DNA of 64,000 nucleotides. Source: CAVUXJ01 sp963814975 (GTDB lineage: Bacteria; Acidobacteriota; Vicinamibacteria; Vicinamibacterales; CAVVIG01). Below the pieces are notes generated by a model, which worked only from the letters and a program-made list of their open reading frames with translations, was not told where the DNA came from and searched no databases. Both the position numbers and the translations under genes were made by a program. The stretch is taken from the NCBI GenBank assembly GCA_963814975.1, contig CAWFFB010000018.1:62001-126000 (forward strand). Direction: 5' to 3'. Positions 38,146 through 46,651 of this stretch are shown in pieces. The first letter of the stretch is position 1; each line of letters begins with the position of its first letter.

Positions 38146-38985
38146 TCATGCGGCGGCAAGAGCGGCTACATGGAACCCCGGCATGACTTCCGCCACGGCC
38201 GCTGCATGGACCGTCACGTCCTCCCCGTCTCCCTTAGTAAGCGTAATCGTCCCGGCATACTGCCGATGCGCCAGAAAGTCTTGCCAGCGTTCCATGGATA
38301 TGTGGGCGCCCGCGAAACCGTCCTGAAGGACCGAAGTGGTGAGCAGCTGCGGGCGCGAATAGCCCGTCAGGCGCGTGGTGCCGTCGCTCGCGGCGATGCA
38401 ATGGCCCTGCGCATCGACCGCCAAGATGGCCACTTGCAGGTGATTGATCAGGTGGCGCAGACGATCCCGCCCTTCGTCCCCGGGCGCGAACAAGCGAGCC
38501 AACTCCCGAATATCCAGCAATCGGCGCTTGAGTGCTCGCTGCGCACGTGCCTTCACGGCGATGAGCGTATCCACCTCGCCGACGAGAACGTCGACTTCCC
38601 TGGCATGTGCGGAGAGGATGACGCCGCCAGCCTCTTGCGCGAGGCGCGCCTCAGGTGAATTGAGCGACGAGGTGAGTACCACGACCGGAATGTCGTTCGT
38701 GCTCGATCCTTCCGACAACAGTGCCAGGACGCCGAGCGTACCGGGAGTCGCCTGCTGGATCACGACCACATCCGGCAGAAATCGCGCCGTCACCGCTACC
38801 GCCTGCAGGAGGTCGGCAGCCGCATACACGGTGTAACCCGACTCCCTGAAACCGTACGCGGTGAAAAGCCGCCAGGCTTCGTCCGGCCCCAGGAGCAGAA
38901 CCCGGCGGGTATCGGATGCGGGGATGCGGCGATCACTCTCGCGCCGACCAGGTCGCCACAGACGGTCGTGTTGTCGACGTTTCAT
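38146..38985 (-). CDS. Pseudo-receiver/PAS protein (copy 2)
   Basis: About 279 residues, started at MKRRQHDRLW because GGGAGA lies 4 bases upstream. It has the same architecture as copy 1, with extensive identity (RRVLL.G.DEAWRL, IPVVVLT.SL, LIGEVDTLIAV, HLQVA.LAVD..GHCIAAS). The phospho-acceptor Asp is again Gln (PDVVVIQ, residue 77) and the last-strand Lys is again absent. The PAS-like part is followed by a strand-rich end, TLTKGDGEDVTVHAAAVAEVMPG, also present in copy 1. No output domain is visible. Confidence 0.82.
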   Translation of the reverse strand: MKRRQHDRLWRPGRRESDRRIPASDTRRVLLLGPDEAWRLFTAYGFRESGYTVYAAADLLQAVAVTARFLPDVVVIQQATPGTLGVLALLSEGSSTNDIPVVVLTSSLNSPEARLAQEAGGVILSAHAREVDVLVGEVDTLIAVKARAQRALKRRLLDIRELARLFAPGDEGRDRLRHLINHLQVAILAVDAQGHCIAASDGTTRLTGYSRPQLLTTSVLQDGFAGAHISMERWQDFLAHRQYAGTITLTKGDGEDVTVHAAAVAEVMPGFHVAALAAA

Positions 38986-39166
38986 AACGTCTCCCATCAA
39001 GATATCGATGCGATTTACTTCGCCAGGCCTCGGATGCTTGGATCCGAGGGGTAGCGACGAAGGGCTATCCCGAACGCGGGAACCCGCACCCAGAACCGCC
39101 CTTCTGACCACCTCGCGAGAGGAGGGTGGCATTTGTCGAAGACAATAGCTGCCGTCGTCGCCGTGA

Positions 39167-39352
39167 TTATGCCGTCGCCTCTTGAGGATGGCTCCGGCCA
39201 CAGCCTTGAGCTTCCGGCGACGCGAGAACGTGCTCTCGAATCTTCGTCAACGCCGAATCGTACTGACCCCAATCGACGTTCGCGGCGTGTGTGTACACGT
39301 CGCGAAGCGCACAGATCTCGGAATCCGTCAAGACATCGCGAGCGTCGGGCAT
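39167..39352 (-). CDS. Small protein of the regulatory island
   Basis: A 61-residue protein with a strong GGGAGGAC site before MPDARDVLTDSEICALRDVY. The first 45 residues are acidic and helical (VDWGQYDSALTKIREHVL). No family recognised. About 100-135 bases upstream on the same strand lie two copies of TTGTCCTACA, the element also found at the Crp operon. Confidence 0.6.
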   Translation of the reverse strand: MPDARDVLTDSEICALRDVYTHAANVDWGQYDSALTKIREHVLASPEAQGCGRSHPQEATA

Positions 39353-39453
39353 GGAGTCCTCCCGTCAATTGCTGAACGTCAACTGGACCAACAAGTCGTC
39401 GCGCTCGCTCTGTAACGTCATCCGGCTCAAGCTCGGTCAGATGAGAATGGCTG

Positions 39454-39486
39454 TGTAGGACAAGAGGCAAGGTCCATGTAGGACAA
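39454..39486 (-). promoter_or_regulatory. Two direct copies of TTGTCCTACA
   Basis: On the minus strand TTGTCCTACA occurs at 39486-39477 and 39463-39454, 23 bases apart (about two helical turns on the same face). The first copy extends to TTGTCCTACATGG, identical over 13 bases to 34779-34791. They lie upstream of the 61-residue gene and are probably half-sites for a shared regulator. Confidence 0.55.
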
Positions 39487-39516
39487 AACCTAACACGAAC
39501 GTCGGATGTTGGCTGT

Positions 39517-39894
39517 TCAATATTGAACACCTTGAACGGCGCTCCTCGCCTGCCCGCACTGTGTGCTGTTCCAGAAGTTCGGAACGCAAGCGACGAGATG
39601 TGTTCGCTCAGGCTCGACCACCGGGGTGTTCGAAGCCGGAGGTCGGGCGGGTGCGACGTACCACTGTTCCTTGGGCACGACTTTTCGCTGCTCGGGATCG
39701 TCCTCGTAGGCGGGCGTCATGATCTGCCCGCGGTACTCGTTGAAGACGTCGAGGATGGGGGCGGCCCCAACGAGGCCGGATCCTATACTTAGCAGCGGTT
39801 CGATGACGACGATGACGCCGCCCGGCACGCCGGCGCCGGACGAGGGACCCGTCTGAAGCAGGAGGGCAGGCAAGGGCCCGTCCCTGCGCGGCAC
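39517..39894 (-). CDS. Possible small protein, doubtful
   Basis: A 125-codon frame. The middle (AYEDDPEQRKVVPKEQWY) looks protein-like and a hydrophobic stretch (GGVIVVIEPLLSIGSGLVGAAP) precedes it. There is no obvious ribosome binding site and no recognisable family. It may be a fragment. Confidence 0.35.
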   Translation of the reverse strand: MPRRDGPLPALLLQTGPSSGAGVPGGVIVVIEPLLSIGSGLVGAAPILDVFNEYRGQIMTPAYEDDPEQRKVVPKEQWYVAPARPPASNTPVVEPERTHLVACVPNFWNSTQCGQARSAVQGVQY

Positions 39895-40066
39895 TACCCT
39901 ATCCGCGGCTGGTGCTGCCGTGGCGTGCGTTCGCGCCGGGTCACTCCTGATAGAGTCCTACGCAAATGACCCTACCCAGCGAGGCCGAGTGGGAGTGCAG
40001 CGGGCCGGCCCGCGAGGTCCGTCGCTCCCGACTCCAACCGCAAGACGCTCAAAACGTGGAGCGATT

Positions 40067-40549
40067 CTACGCGCTCCAGTCGGGTGCCGAGATTTGAACG
40101 CGGATGCCGTCCGGGTCCCTGACGGAGAAGCTGTCGTCGGCGCTACCCTGGACGGCTCCGATGCCGGCAGCTTTGACTGCAGCTCGCATCCGGTCGGCAT
40201 CGAAATCGTCAACGCCGACGCAAAAATGATCGAGCCGCCCCGGGGTGTTGCTCTTCTGGAGGATGAACAGGCCTGCGCCCGGCAGATCGAATCCATGGTT
40301 GTCCGGCCCCTGGACCCGCCGGGACGGGGGCAAGTCGAACAGCCGCCGATAGAAAGCCTCCGATCGCGAGATGTCCGCCACCTGCAGGTTCACGTGATGC
40401 AGGTTTCGACCCTTCGTAAGACTTCCGGGCGGCCCTTGTGCCGCCGCTGGCGCCGGCGTGGCCAAGAGCGCGAGCGATTGAAGCAGCTGCCGCCGGGTTA
40501 GCGCCCCACGTTCGTACGACGTGACCAGTGCGTCGATGTCTGCGATCAT
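40067..40549 (-). CDS. Exported VOC-family protein
   Basis: A 160-residue protein. TRRQLLQSLALLATPAPAAAQG resembles a twin-arginine signal. A single VOC domain follows: LHHVNLQVADISRSEAFYRRLFDLPPS, DHFCVGVDDFDADRMRAAVKAAG, and FSVRDPDGIRVQISAP. The His of LHHV and other ligands fit a metal site. It stands alone on this strand. Function not assignable beyond dioxygenase- or isomerase-like. Confidence 0.88.
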   Translation of the reverse strand: MIADIDALVTSYERGALTRRQLLQSLALLATPAPAAAQGPPGSLTKGRNLHHVNLQVADISRSEAFYRRLFDLPPSRRVQGPDNHGFDLPGAGLFILQKSNTPGRLDHFCVGVDDFDADRMRAAVKAAGIGAVQGSADDSFSVRDPDGIRVQISAPDWSA

Positions 40550-40651
40550 GTCCGAGCTCCCTGTTCGTTCTGCACGTCCCGGTTGCTCGACAAGCTACCA
40601 CGATAAGGGAGAGCCTGGTTTCGAGGCGAAGATGTTTCGCTCGCAGTGGTG

Positions 40652-41281
40652 TTAGCCGGCTTTCGGTACACCATCGAAGAAATCAACGGCCCCGGTTTCC
40701 AACGAATACTCGGCACCGACGACGAGAAGGCCCTCATTCTCGATCAGCCGCTCGAGGATCTCCGATCCGTGTCGCAGATGATTTGCGGAGGCGCGGATAT
40801 TGGCCCGAACCGCTTGCCGCACCAGAGCCTCCGGGTCGTGCCTGAGGTCGGTCGCCAACAAGACTTCCACGGATGGCCGAACGCGGTCGACGATCGAGCG
40901 AAGGTTTCCCGACTGGTGGCCTGTCGGCTGCTGAAGTTCTTCCAGGGTTGCCAGAACCGCCCCGCACTGGGAGTGTCCGAGAACCACCACCAGCCGCGCG
41001 CCATACCGCCCGGCGGCGAACTCGACGCTGCCGACTTGCGATGAGGCGACGATGTTTCCGGCGACGCGGACGACGAACAGGTCGCCAAGGCCTTGATCGA
41101 AGACGATCTCCGCCGGCACCCGTGAGTCGGAACAGCCGAGAACGATGGCAAACGGTTCCTGACCTGCCGACACTTCGTCGCGGCGCCTCTGGTTCGTGAG
41201 GGTGTCGCCGCTCCGAGTGTCGGAGGCGAAGCGACGATTTCCAGTTCGAAGGCGTTCGAGTGCTTCGCGCGCAGAGATCAT
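40652..41281 (-). CDS. Beta-class carbonic anhydrase
   Basis: A 209-residue beta-carbonic anhydrase, which interconverts CO2 and bicarbonate at a zinc site. The motifs are GCSDSRVP (Cys50, with the Asp52/Arg54 dyad) and VVLGHSQCGAV (His103, Cys106), plus VRVAGNIV. Length is typical. No signal peptide is seen, so it is cytoplasmic. No bicarbonate transporter is adjacent. Confidence 0.95.
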   Translation of the reverse strand: MISAREALERLRTGNRRFASDTRSGDTLTNQRRRDEVSAGQEPFAIVLGCSDSRVPAEIVFDQGLGDLFVVRVAGNIVASSQVGSVEFAAGRYGARLVVVLGHSQCGAVLATLEELQQPTGHQSGNLRSIVDRVRPSVEVLLATDLRHDPEALVRQAVRANIRASANHLRHGSEILERLIENEGLLVVGAEYSLETGAVDFFDGVPKAG

Positions 41282-41315
41282 CGCGATTCATCTTATCGAA
41301 TCTCTGAAGGCTCGC

Positions 41316-41582
41316 TCACGCGCTGTTCTCGAGGACCTTCCGTTGCTCGTCCGCCCACTGCACGGCGAGGCGGCGGAGCGCGAACTGTCGGCCGATCACG
41401 AGCTCGCCGTCGCGGAGGACCCGGGCATCCCAGCTACATGACTCGCCGTGAAAACGGAGTTCGGCGCTCCATGCACCGTAATCGAGCTGCAGCTGCCAGA
41501 TCGGCTCGCTGTGTTTCGGCCGTCGTAGTGCGGGTGGGTGCCTGGGAGGGCAAGACACGTCGTCGCTCACAGGCACCGCCAT
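41316..41582 (-). CDS. Small conserved-looking protein of unknown function
   Basis: About 88 residues from MAVPVSDDVS. The C-terminal 60 form a compact beta-alpha unit: IWQLQLDYGAWSAELRFHGE, WDARVLRDGELVIGRQF, then the helix LRRLAVQWADEQRKVLE. Good amphipathic pattern; no family name known to me. It lies 34 bases beyond the start of the carbonic anhydrase gene, on the same strand and upstream, so it may be co-transcribed. Confidence 0.55.
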   Translation of the reverse strand: MAVPVSDDVSCPPRHPPALRRPKHSEPIWQLQLDYGAWSAELRFHGESCSWDARVLRDGELVIGRQFALRRLAVQWADEQRKVLENSA

Positions 41583-41739
41583 GCCGAGGCGACCTGTGGC
41601 AGGGGACGTCCGCCCCTTGGAACGTGCTATCCGGTGTGGCCCATTGGTCGGCGGCCCACCCGGCCGCACCTGCGACGAGCCGCGCCGGCTGATAGTCATC
41701 TGGTTCTGCCCGCAGTCTTCGGGTTCAGGAAGCGGCCGA

Positions 41740-42024
41740 CTACGGTCTCACCTCCTGTCCCACGGCCGCGCCATACGAGGCGCGTTCGTGGAATTCGATC
41801 AGACGGGTTTGCGCAAACAGCATGGCCAGCGTCGGCAGCAACTTATACCGATCGGGTCTGCCTTCGAACCGCCGGCGATGCCCACGCTTGAGTTCCGGCG
41901 GGTCCGGGACGGCCATCAGTTCGGTCAAGGCGATGCGTCGTTCGATGTCCAGGGTCGTCATGGGGGGAAGGGGAGCAAGGTGACGGCCGAATCGTCGTGT
42001 CGCCCCTAAGTGATTTGTTCGCAT
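41740..42024 (-). CDS. Small protein, uncertain
   Basis: A 94-codon frame with AGGAGG 11 bases before MRTNHLGATR. It contains MTTLDIERRIALTELMAVPDP, which could be an internal start, and a basic stretch GRPDRYKLLPTLAML. No family recognised. It is in tandem with the previous small gene. Confidence 0.4.
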   Translation of the reverse strand: MRTNHLGATRRFGRHLAPLPPMTTLDIERRIALTELMAVPDPPELKRGHRRRFEGRPDRYKLLPTLAMLFAQTRLIEFHERASYGAAVGQEVRP

Positions 42025-42441
42025 CGAGTGAGTGCCTCCTGGGGCCGGTCACAGGAACGGGAAGACATCCGGGAGGCAGAGTCTTGGATCCGCCTGAGCG
42101 GATTCTAGGTTACAAAAACGGTGACTACACTCCCCGAACGCCCTGCCCGCCGATGAAGTTGGGTGGCGTCTGCCGCGGCCACATGCCGCACCCACCCATC
42201 AACCAACGCGCGTCCACTTTCCGAGGGTCGCTCAGTGATCAACCTGCAGATCCCCTGCCCCACGTCCGGTTCTCCTCGTAAAGCCGATTCCTCACCTCGC
42301 GCCTAGCGTGATTGGCATTGGCGCGCTTTGCAGCTCCGCGAACACGTAACAAGACCGCCACGTGCGGAGCTCTTGAACCGGTGTAGACCTCGCGAGTTCC
42401 ATTCGCAATGGGAAACCTATTGGCTGCGATATGCTGAGCGC
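42025..42441. other. Intergenic, nothing convincing
   Basis: About 415 bases between divergent small genes. No supported frame or perfect palindrome seen. Confidence 0.4.
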
Positions 42442-42690
42442 ATGGCTGACCCTCGCTTTGAGAGTCTCGAGGACGGAGATTTGGCTGACATTTGGTACAC
42501 GCTCGGGGGCACCGCTGTGCGGCATCCAGAACACTTTCAGCAATTGTTCGACGCGGTAGCAACTGAATTGCTGAGTCGCCGATCAGAGGGTTTGAATCCG
42601 TGGCTGGAACAGCGTTTCCGCGCATTTCGAGCGGCTGACACAACAGAAGACGTAGAGGCTGGCGCCAAAGCGCTGGATGACGCACCGTAA
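42442..42690 (+). CDS. Small soluble protein
   Basis: About 82 residues from MADPRFESLEDGDL. It is highly helical (DLADIWYTLGGTAVRHPEHFQQLFDAVATELLSRR) and acidic, ending GAKALDDAP. No signal peptide or known motif. The ribosome binding site is weak, and an upstream in-frame start near 42328 exists. The composition is protein-like but the family is unknown. Confidence 0.5.
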   Translation: MADPRFESLEDGDLADIWYTLGGTAVRHPEHFQQLFDAVATELLSRRSEGLNPWLEQRFRAFRAADTTEDVEAGAKALDDAP

Positions 42691-42796
42691 CGCATCCAGT
42701 TTCCTGGGCAGAGCTTGGCTGAGGTGTGGAGGACCACCGATGTCAAGGTCAAAGTGGATGTGATGATCGGTTCGCGGGCGCCAGCTATCAACGCCT

Positions 42797-43327
42797 ATGC
42801 AGAGCACTTGGTCGGTCGACTGGCACGCCATCTTTGTCCCCTCGGGCAGCCTGCTCGAGCTCGTTGTCCGCGGCTCGCTGATGTACCTGTTGATCCTGGC
42901 GGCATTTCGGGTCTTCCGCCGCGACGCTGGATCGATGGGCATATCCGATCTCCTGGTCGTCGTGCTCGTTGCGGACGCAGCACAGAACGGCATGGCCGGC
43001 GAGTACAAGTCGCTCACCGAAGGCGCAGTTCTCGTCGGCACAATCTTCGCGTGGAACTACTCGCTGGACTGGCTGGCGTATCACAGCCGCTTCGTCTACT
43101 GGCTGCTCCATCCGCCGCCGTTGCTGCTGGTGAACCACGGGCGGCTGCAGCATCGCAACCTGCGCTCCCAGATGATCACGCGCGACGACCTCTTCGAACA
43201 GTTGCGCGAGCAGGGTGTCGACGACGTCAGTGAAGTGAAGGCATGCTGGCTGGAAAGCGACGGGCGTCTCAGCGTGCTCAAGGTGCAGCTCGACGGTGAG
43301 TCGCCGCCTCGGAAGCGCTCGCGGTGA
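42797..43327 (+). CDS. DUF421 (YetF-like) membrane protein
   Basis: A 176-residue DUF421 protein. Three N-terminal membrane spans (LELVVRGSLMYLLILAAFRVF, SDLLVVVLVADAAQNGMAG, GAVLVGTIFAWNYSLDWLAY) are followed by the cytoplasmic domain LLVNHGRLQHRNLRSQMITRDDLFEQLREQG. YetF-type proteins are widespread and often linked to spore or stress functions; the mechanism is unclear. Confidence 0.92.
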   Translation: MQSTWSVDWHAIFVPSGSLLELVVRGSLMYLLILAAFRVFRRDAGSMGISDLLVVVLVADAAQNGMAGEYKSLTEGAVLVGTIFAWNYSLDWLAYHSRFVYWLLHPPPLLLVNHGRLQHRNLRSQMITRDDLFEQLREQGVDDVSEVKACWLESDGRLSVLKVQLDGESPPRKRSR

Positions 43328-43461
43328 ACCGATCCCGGCGCGGGCCCACCAAACTGCCGTTGCCAAATTGCGGACAGGTGAGTGCCGACGTTGCCAATCG
43401 CGTCAGTAGGCGAATGGACACCAGCTCTACGCAAGCGTTCACGGAGACGCCGCGGAACGAG

Positions 43462-43493
43462 GCGAGCCATTCGACGCAGGCCGAATGGCTCGC
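43462..43493. terminator. Bidirectional terminator hairpin
   Basis: A perfect 12-bp stem (GCGAGCCATTCG and CGAATGGCTCGC) with an 8-nt loop lies between the convergent DUF421 gene and the small membrane-protein gene. Confidence 0.7.
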
Positions 43494-43503
43494 TTGTAGA
43501 ACT

Positions 43504-43767
43504 TCAGGCCGCCGCCCGACTCGCGCGGTCCGAACCCAGCTGTTTTACCAGCTTGTTGTAGAGACCAAGAATCAAGAAGGTTGGCGCCCATTGGCCCACG
43601 AACGCGCTCGCGTGCTTCTTCCCGCCCAACTGCAGCGTCAAGGAGGTGGCAATTGATCCCATCGCCGCCCAGAGAAACCAATCCGACGGCAGTTTTGCTG
43701 TCTGCTGCTCAATGGTTTTCGCCACAGGACCTTCCAGATGCGTCGTGCTCACGGCTTTCATCGTCAT
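43504..43767 (-). CDS. Small membrane protein
   Basis: An 87-residue protein with two hydrophobic segments (WFLWAAMGSIATSLTLQLG and VGQWAPTFLILGLYNKLVKQL). CAGGAGATCG precedes the ATG. It is 34 bases downstream of the manganese-catalase gene on the same strand, so co-expression in stress is likely. No family name known to me. Confidence 0.72.
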   Translation of the reverse strand: MTMKAVSTTHLEGPVAKTIEQQTAKLPSDWFLWAAMGSIATSLTLQLGGKKHASAFVGQWAPTFLILGLYNKLVKQLGSDRASRAAA

Positions 43768-43801
43768 GTCGATCTCCTGTCAAGTGATTAACGTCTTTTG
43801 A

Positions 43802-45100
43802 TCAATCCTCACGTACGGCAACCAGCTTCGGCGCTTTGCTCGTGCCGGTCCTGGCCTGACCCATGAGCTCCCTGGCGATCTGCGTGAGAAGATTGTCGGC
43901 GCCCTCTTCTTCTGCGAGAGATTTGGCCAACAGCTCCGCCACATCCGGCCGTCCAATCTGTCCCGCGAGTGCCCGCGAGGTGCCGTACGCGGAGATCTCG
44001 TAGTGCTCGACCTTCTGAGCCGACGCGATCACGGCGAGGTCGGCGGCGAGATCGTCCCGGCCGTCGCTCTCGGCAATGACCTCGTTCCCCTCTTCGACCA
44101 GGCCCGCCATGCCCTTGCACGGCTTCGGCTTGGCCGCAGCCCCCAACAGCTCGAAGGCTTCTTTCAGCCGGTCCACATGCCCGCGCGTCTCGTCGAGGTG
44201 GGTTTCGAAAGCGAGGCGCAGCAGGTCCGAATTGGCCGCTTTGGCCATCTTCGGCAGCGCTTTCACGAGCTGTCCTTCCGCATGCAGGAGATCCTGCAAT
44301 GCTTCGACGAGGACGTCCTGAATCATCGCCGGTTCGGCCGCCGTGCTCGTACTCCGGTCGTCTATCGATGCTGCCTCCGTGACGTTCTCACGTGGTGCCT
44401 GCAACGCGGGCGCGTCGACGAACTGCCACGCTCCCCCCTGGTTCCATGAACCCCTGGCGTCGATCTCGCCGTCCTCGCCGGAGCCCGTCGAGTCGTTGAA
44501 AAACTGATCGACAAGGATCGCGGTGGGCGGAATCCGGCCGATGGAGAACTGCGGTTTCCCGAGGCTTTCGAGCGCGGCGGTGAACGCCTTCATGTGGGTA
44601 ATCTCGCGGGTCATCAGGAACTGCAGCGCGTCTTTCGTTCCCGCGTCGTCGGTGAAGTTGATCAGTCGTTCGTAGACGATCTTCGCTCTGGCCTCCGCCG
44701 CGATATTGCTACGCAGGTCAACGTCGAGCTCGCCGGTGATCTTCAAGTAGTCGGCGGTCCACGCGTTACCCATCGAGTTGCAGAGGCTGACACCTCCGCC
44801 GCCGGCAATTGCGATGAGCGGATCGGCTTCTGCCGCATCGCGGTCGAATTTCATCGGGTTGAGATGCAGCCGGGCGAGCACGCCCACGATCTCGAGATGA
44901 CTCAGCTCCTCGGTACCGATGTCCATCAGGAGATCCTTGCGCTCCAGGTCGTCGCAGTTGAGTCCTTGAATCGAGTACTGCATCGCTGCGGCGAGTTCGC
45001 CGTTGGCGCCGCCGAATTGCTCGAGGAGCATGTTGCCGAATGCCGGATCGGGGGCGTCAACACGAACGGTGTACATCAGCTTCTTGACGTGGTGGTACAT
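43802..45100 (-). CDS. Manganese catalase fused to DUF892 ferritin-like domain
   Basis: A 432-residue protein. The N-terminal 240 residues are a manganese catalase: MYHHVKKLMYTVRVDAPDP, LLEQFGGANGELAAAMQYSIQ, DIGTEELSHLEIVG and AEARAKIVYERL, supplying the carboxylate and His ligands of the di-Mn site. ITHMKAFTAALESLGKPQF ends the core. After a linker, residues about 265-420 are a YciE/YciF (DUF892) ferritin-like domain: VLVEALQDLLHAEGQLVKALP and KVEHYEISAYGTSRALAGQIG. The start follows GAGGTCTCC. It destroys H2O2 without haem. The fusion of two four-helix domains is notable. Confidence 0.92.
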   Translation of the reverse strand: MYHHVKKLMYTVRVDAPDPAFGNMLLEQFGGANGELAAAMQYSIQGLNCDDLERKDLLMDIGTEELSHLEIVGVLARLHLNPMKFDRDAAEADPLIAIAGGGGVSLCNSMGNAWTADYLKITGELDVDLRSNIAAEARAKIVYERLINFTDDAGTKDALQFLMTREITHMKAFTAALESLGKPQFSIGRIPPTAILVDQFFNDSTGSGEDGEIDARGSWNQGGAWQFVDAPALQAPRENVTEAASIDDRSTSTAAEPAMIQDVLVEALQDLLHAEGQLVKALPKMAKAANSDLLRLAFETHLDETRGHVDRLKEAFELLGAAAKPKPCKGMAGLVEEGNEVIAESDGRDDLAADLAVIASAQKVEHYEISAYGTSRALAGQIGRPDVAELLAKSLAEEEGADNLLTQIARELMGQARTGTSKAPKLVAVRED

Positions 45101-45692
45101 GGAGACCTCATCTGAACGAGTAACGAATGGCGCTGCAGGTATGGACGAGCAGTGCGGGAGTGGTCGAGGATCACGGCTGCAACGAATGTACCGGTGTCTT
45201 GAACGCCGACCGGGGGAGATCATGAGCAGCCGCTGCCGCGTGGAGGTCAGGTCGCAGTGCTTGGCGAGACCCCACACATGCGGCGTGTGGGTCGACGGTT
45301 GCTCATTGTGGCAGTCGGTCGTCGCAAGGAGGCTGATCTGAATGCATCAGCTCCTGATCGTCGGCCGTCTTCGCGCTGGCGTTTTCAGCGCGCCTGCGCG
45401 ATGTTCTCATCAGCAGGCCAGAGTGCGCCAAGATCGATTTCTGAAAGAGAAATGTTCGCGACCCAGTGCGACGTGGCGAAGGACGGCCGCTATGTGATCA
45501 ATGTCAACACCGGGCAAGTCGGCAAGACGCCGATCATGGTCATGCTGGACAGTGGTGCTTGAAGAGGTAGGAAGCGGGAACAAGAGGGTCGCCGCGGGGT
45601 GAGGAAAGAAGGCTGCCGGGACCGCAGGATTGCTCCTCCTTGGTTGCCCAGTGTAGAGTGACCCGTCCAGTCATTTCCGGGAGGACGCGAAC
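45101..45692. other. Divergent intergenic region
   Basis: About 590 bases between the manganese-catalase gene (minus) and the hydrolase gene (plus). Promoters for both should be here. No convincing gene seen. Confidence 0.4.
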
Positions 45693-46550
45693 ATGGATGA
45701 TCCGACAAGACGCAACATTCTGAAAGCCGGGGCCGCAGCAGCGGCGATGGCCGCGATGCCACGCGTATTTGCTCAGCAGGCGGGCAAAGGAGGAACTGGC
45801 GCGTTCTACGAAAAAGGCCCCGTTCGCATCCGCTATGAGGAGGCCGGGTCGGGTTTCCCTCTGATGCTGCTTCCCGGCGGGGGATTGAACTCGACAATCG
45901 CGTTCTTCACGGGCAACTCGCCCTTCAACGCGATCGAGGAGTTCAAGGGACAATATCGCTGTATCACGGCGGACTTGCGCAACGCCCCCACCGGCCAGTC
46001 CACCGGCCCTGTCGAGGCCGATCGGCCGTGGGAGTCCTACGCCGACGACCAACTCGGCCTGATGGATCATCTGGGCATCGACAAGTTCATGGTGATGGGG
46101 TTCTGCATTGGCGGTCCCTTCATCTGGAGTCTCCTGAAGCGCGCGCCCAATCGTGTTGTCGCGGCCGTGATCGCGCAGCCGGTGGGCTGGCGGCCGGAGA
46201 TGCGCGACCCGAAGTACCCAGGCGTCTTCTGGAAGACCTGGGGGCCGGCACTGACGGCCAAGCGGCCCGAGATCATGATGCCGACGGCCGACAAATTCGT
46301 GACCAGGATGTTCGAGACCGACCCCGACTTCGTCTTCACCGTGACACGGGATTTCGTCCGTGGTTGCCAAACCCCGATTCTGGTGCTGCCGGACGATAGC
46401 CCGGCCCACCCTTACGCCGTCGCCATGGAGAGCGCGATGCTCGCGCCGAAAGCCGAAGTGAGCATGTTCCCCTGGAAAGAACCCAAAGAGCGGGTTCCCC
46501 TGGCGGTGCGCCACGTCCATTCCTTCCTCAAGGCGCATCGGCCTGCTTAG
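45693..46550 (+). CDS. Tat-exported alpha/beta hydrolase with Cys nucleophile
   Basis: A 285-residue alpha/beta hydrolase. TRRNILKAGAAAAAMAAMPRVFA is a twin-arginine signal. The oxyanion region is LLPGGGLNS, the nucleophile elbow is MGFCIGGPF with Cys138 in place of Ser, and the C-terminal His is in VRHVHSFLK. A Cys nucleophile occurs in dienelactone hydrolase and some carbon-carbon or thioester hydrolases. The substrate is unknown. GGGAGG lies upstream. It is closed by a strong bidirectional terminator. Confidence 0.9.
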   Translation: MDDPTRRNILKAGAAAAAMAAMPRVFAQQAGKGGTGAFYEKGPVRIRYEEAGSGFPLMLLPGGGLNSTIAFFTGNSPFNAIEEFKGQYRCITADLRNAPTGQSTGPVEADRPWESYADDQLGLMDHLGIDKFMVMGFCIGGPFIWSLLKRAPNRVVAAVIAQPVGWRPEMRDPKYPGVFWKTWGPALTAKRPEIMMPTADKFVTRMFETDPDFVFTVTRDFVRGCQTPILVLPDDSPAHPYAVAMESAMLAPKAEVSMFPWKEPKERVPLAVRHVHSFLKAHRPA

Positions 46551-46581
46551 CTGCCGCTGGCGATCACCAACCACGCGCCTC

Positions 46582-46624
46582 GTCCGACTCACGTCGCTCC
46601 CCGGTCGGTCGCCGTGAGTCGGAC
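46582..46624. terminator. Bidirectional terminator between convergent genes
   Basis: A perfect 12-bp inverted repeat (GTCCGACTCACG and CGTGAGTCGGAC) with a 19-nt loop lies between the hydrolase stop and the end of the sigma-factor gene. Confidence 0.7.
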
Positions 46625-46651
46625 ATGGTCGCGGGGAAGGGTAAGCCGCGC

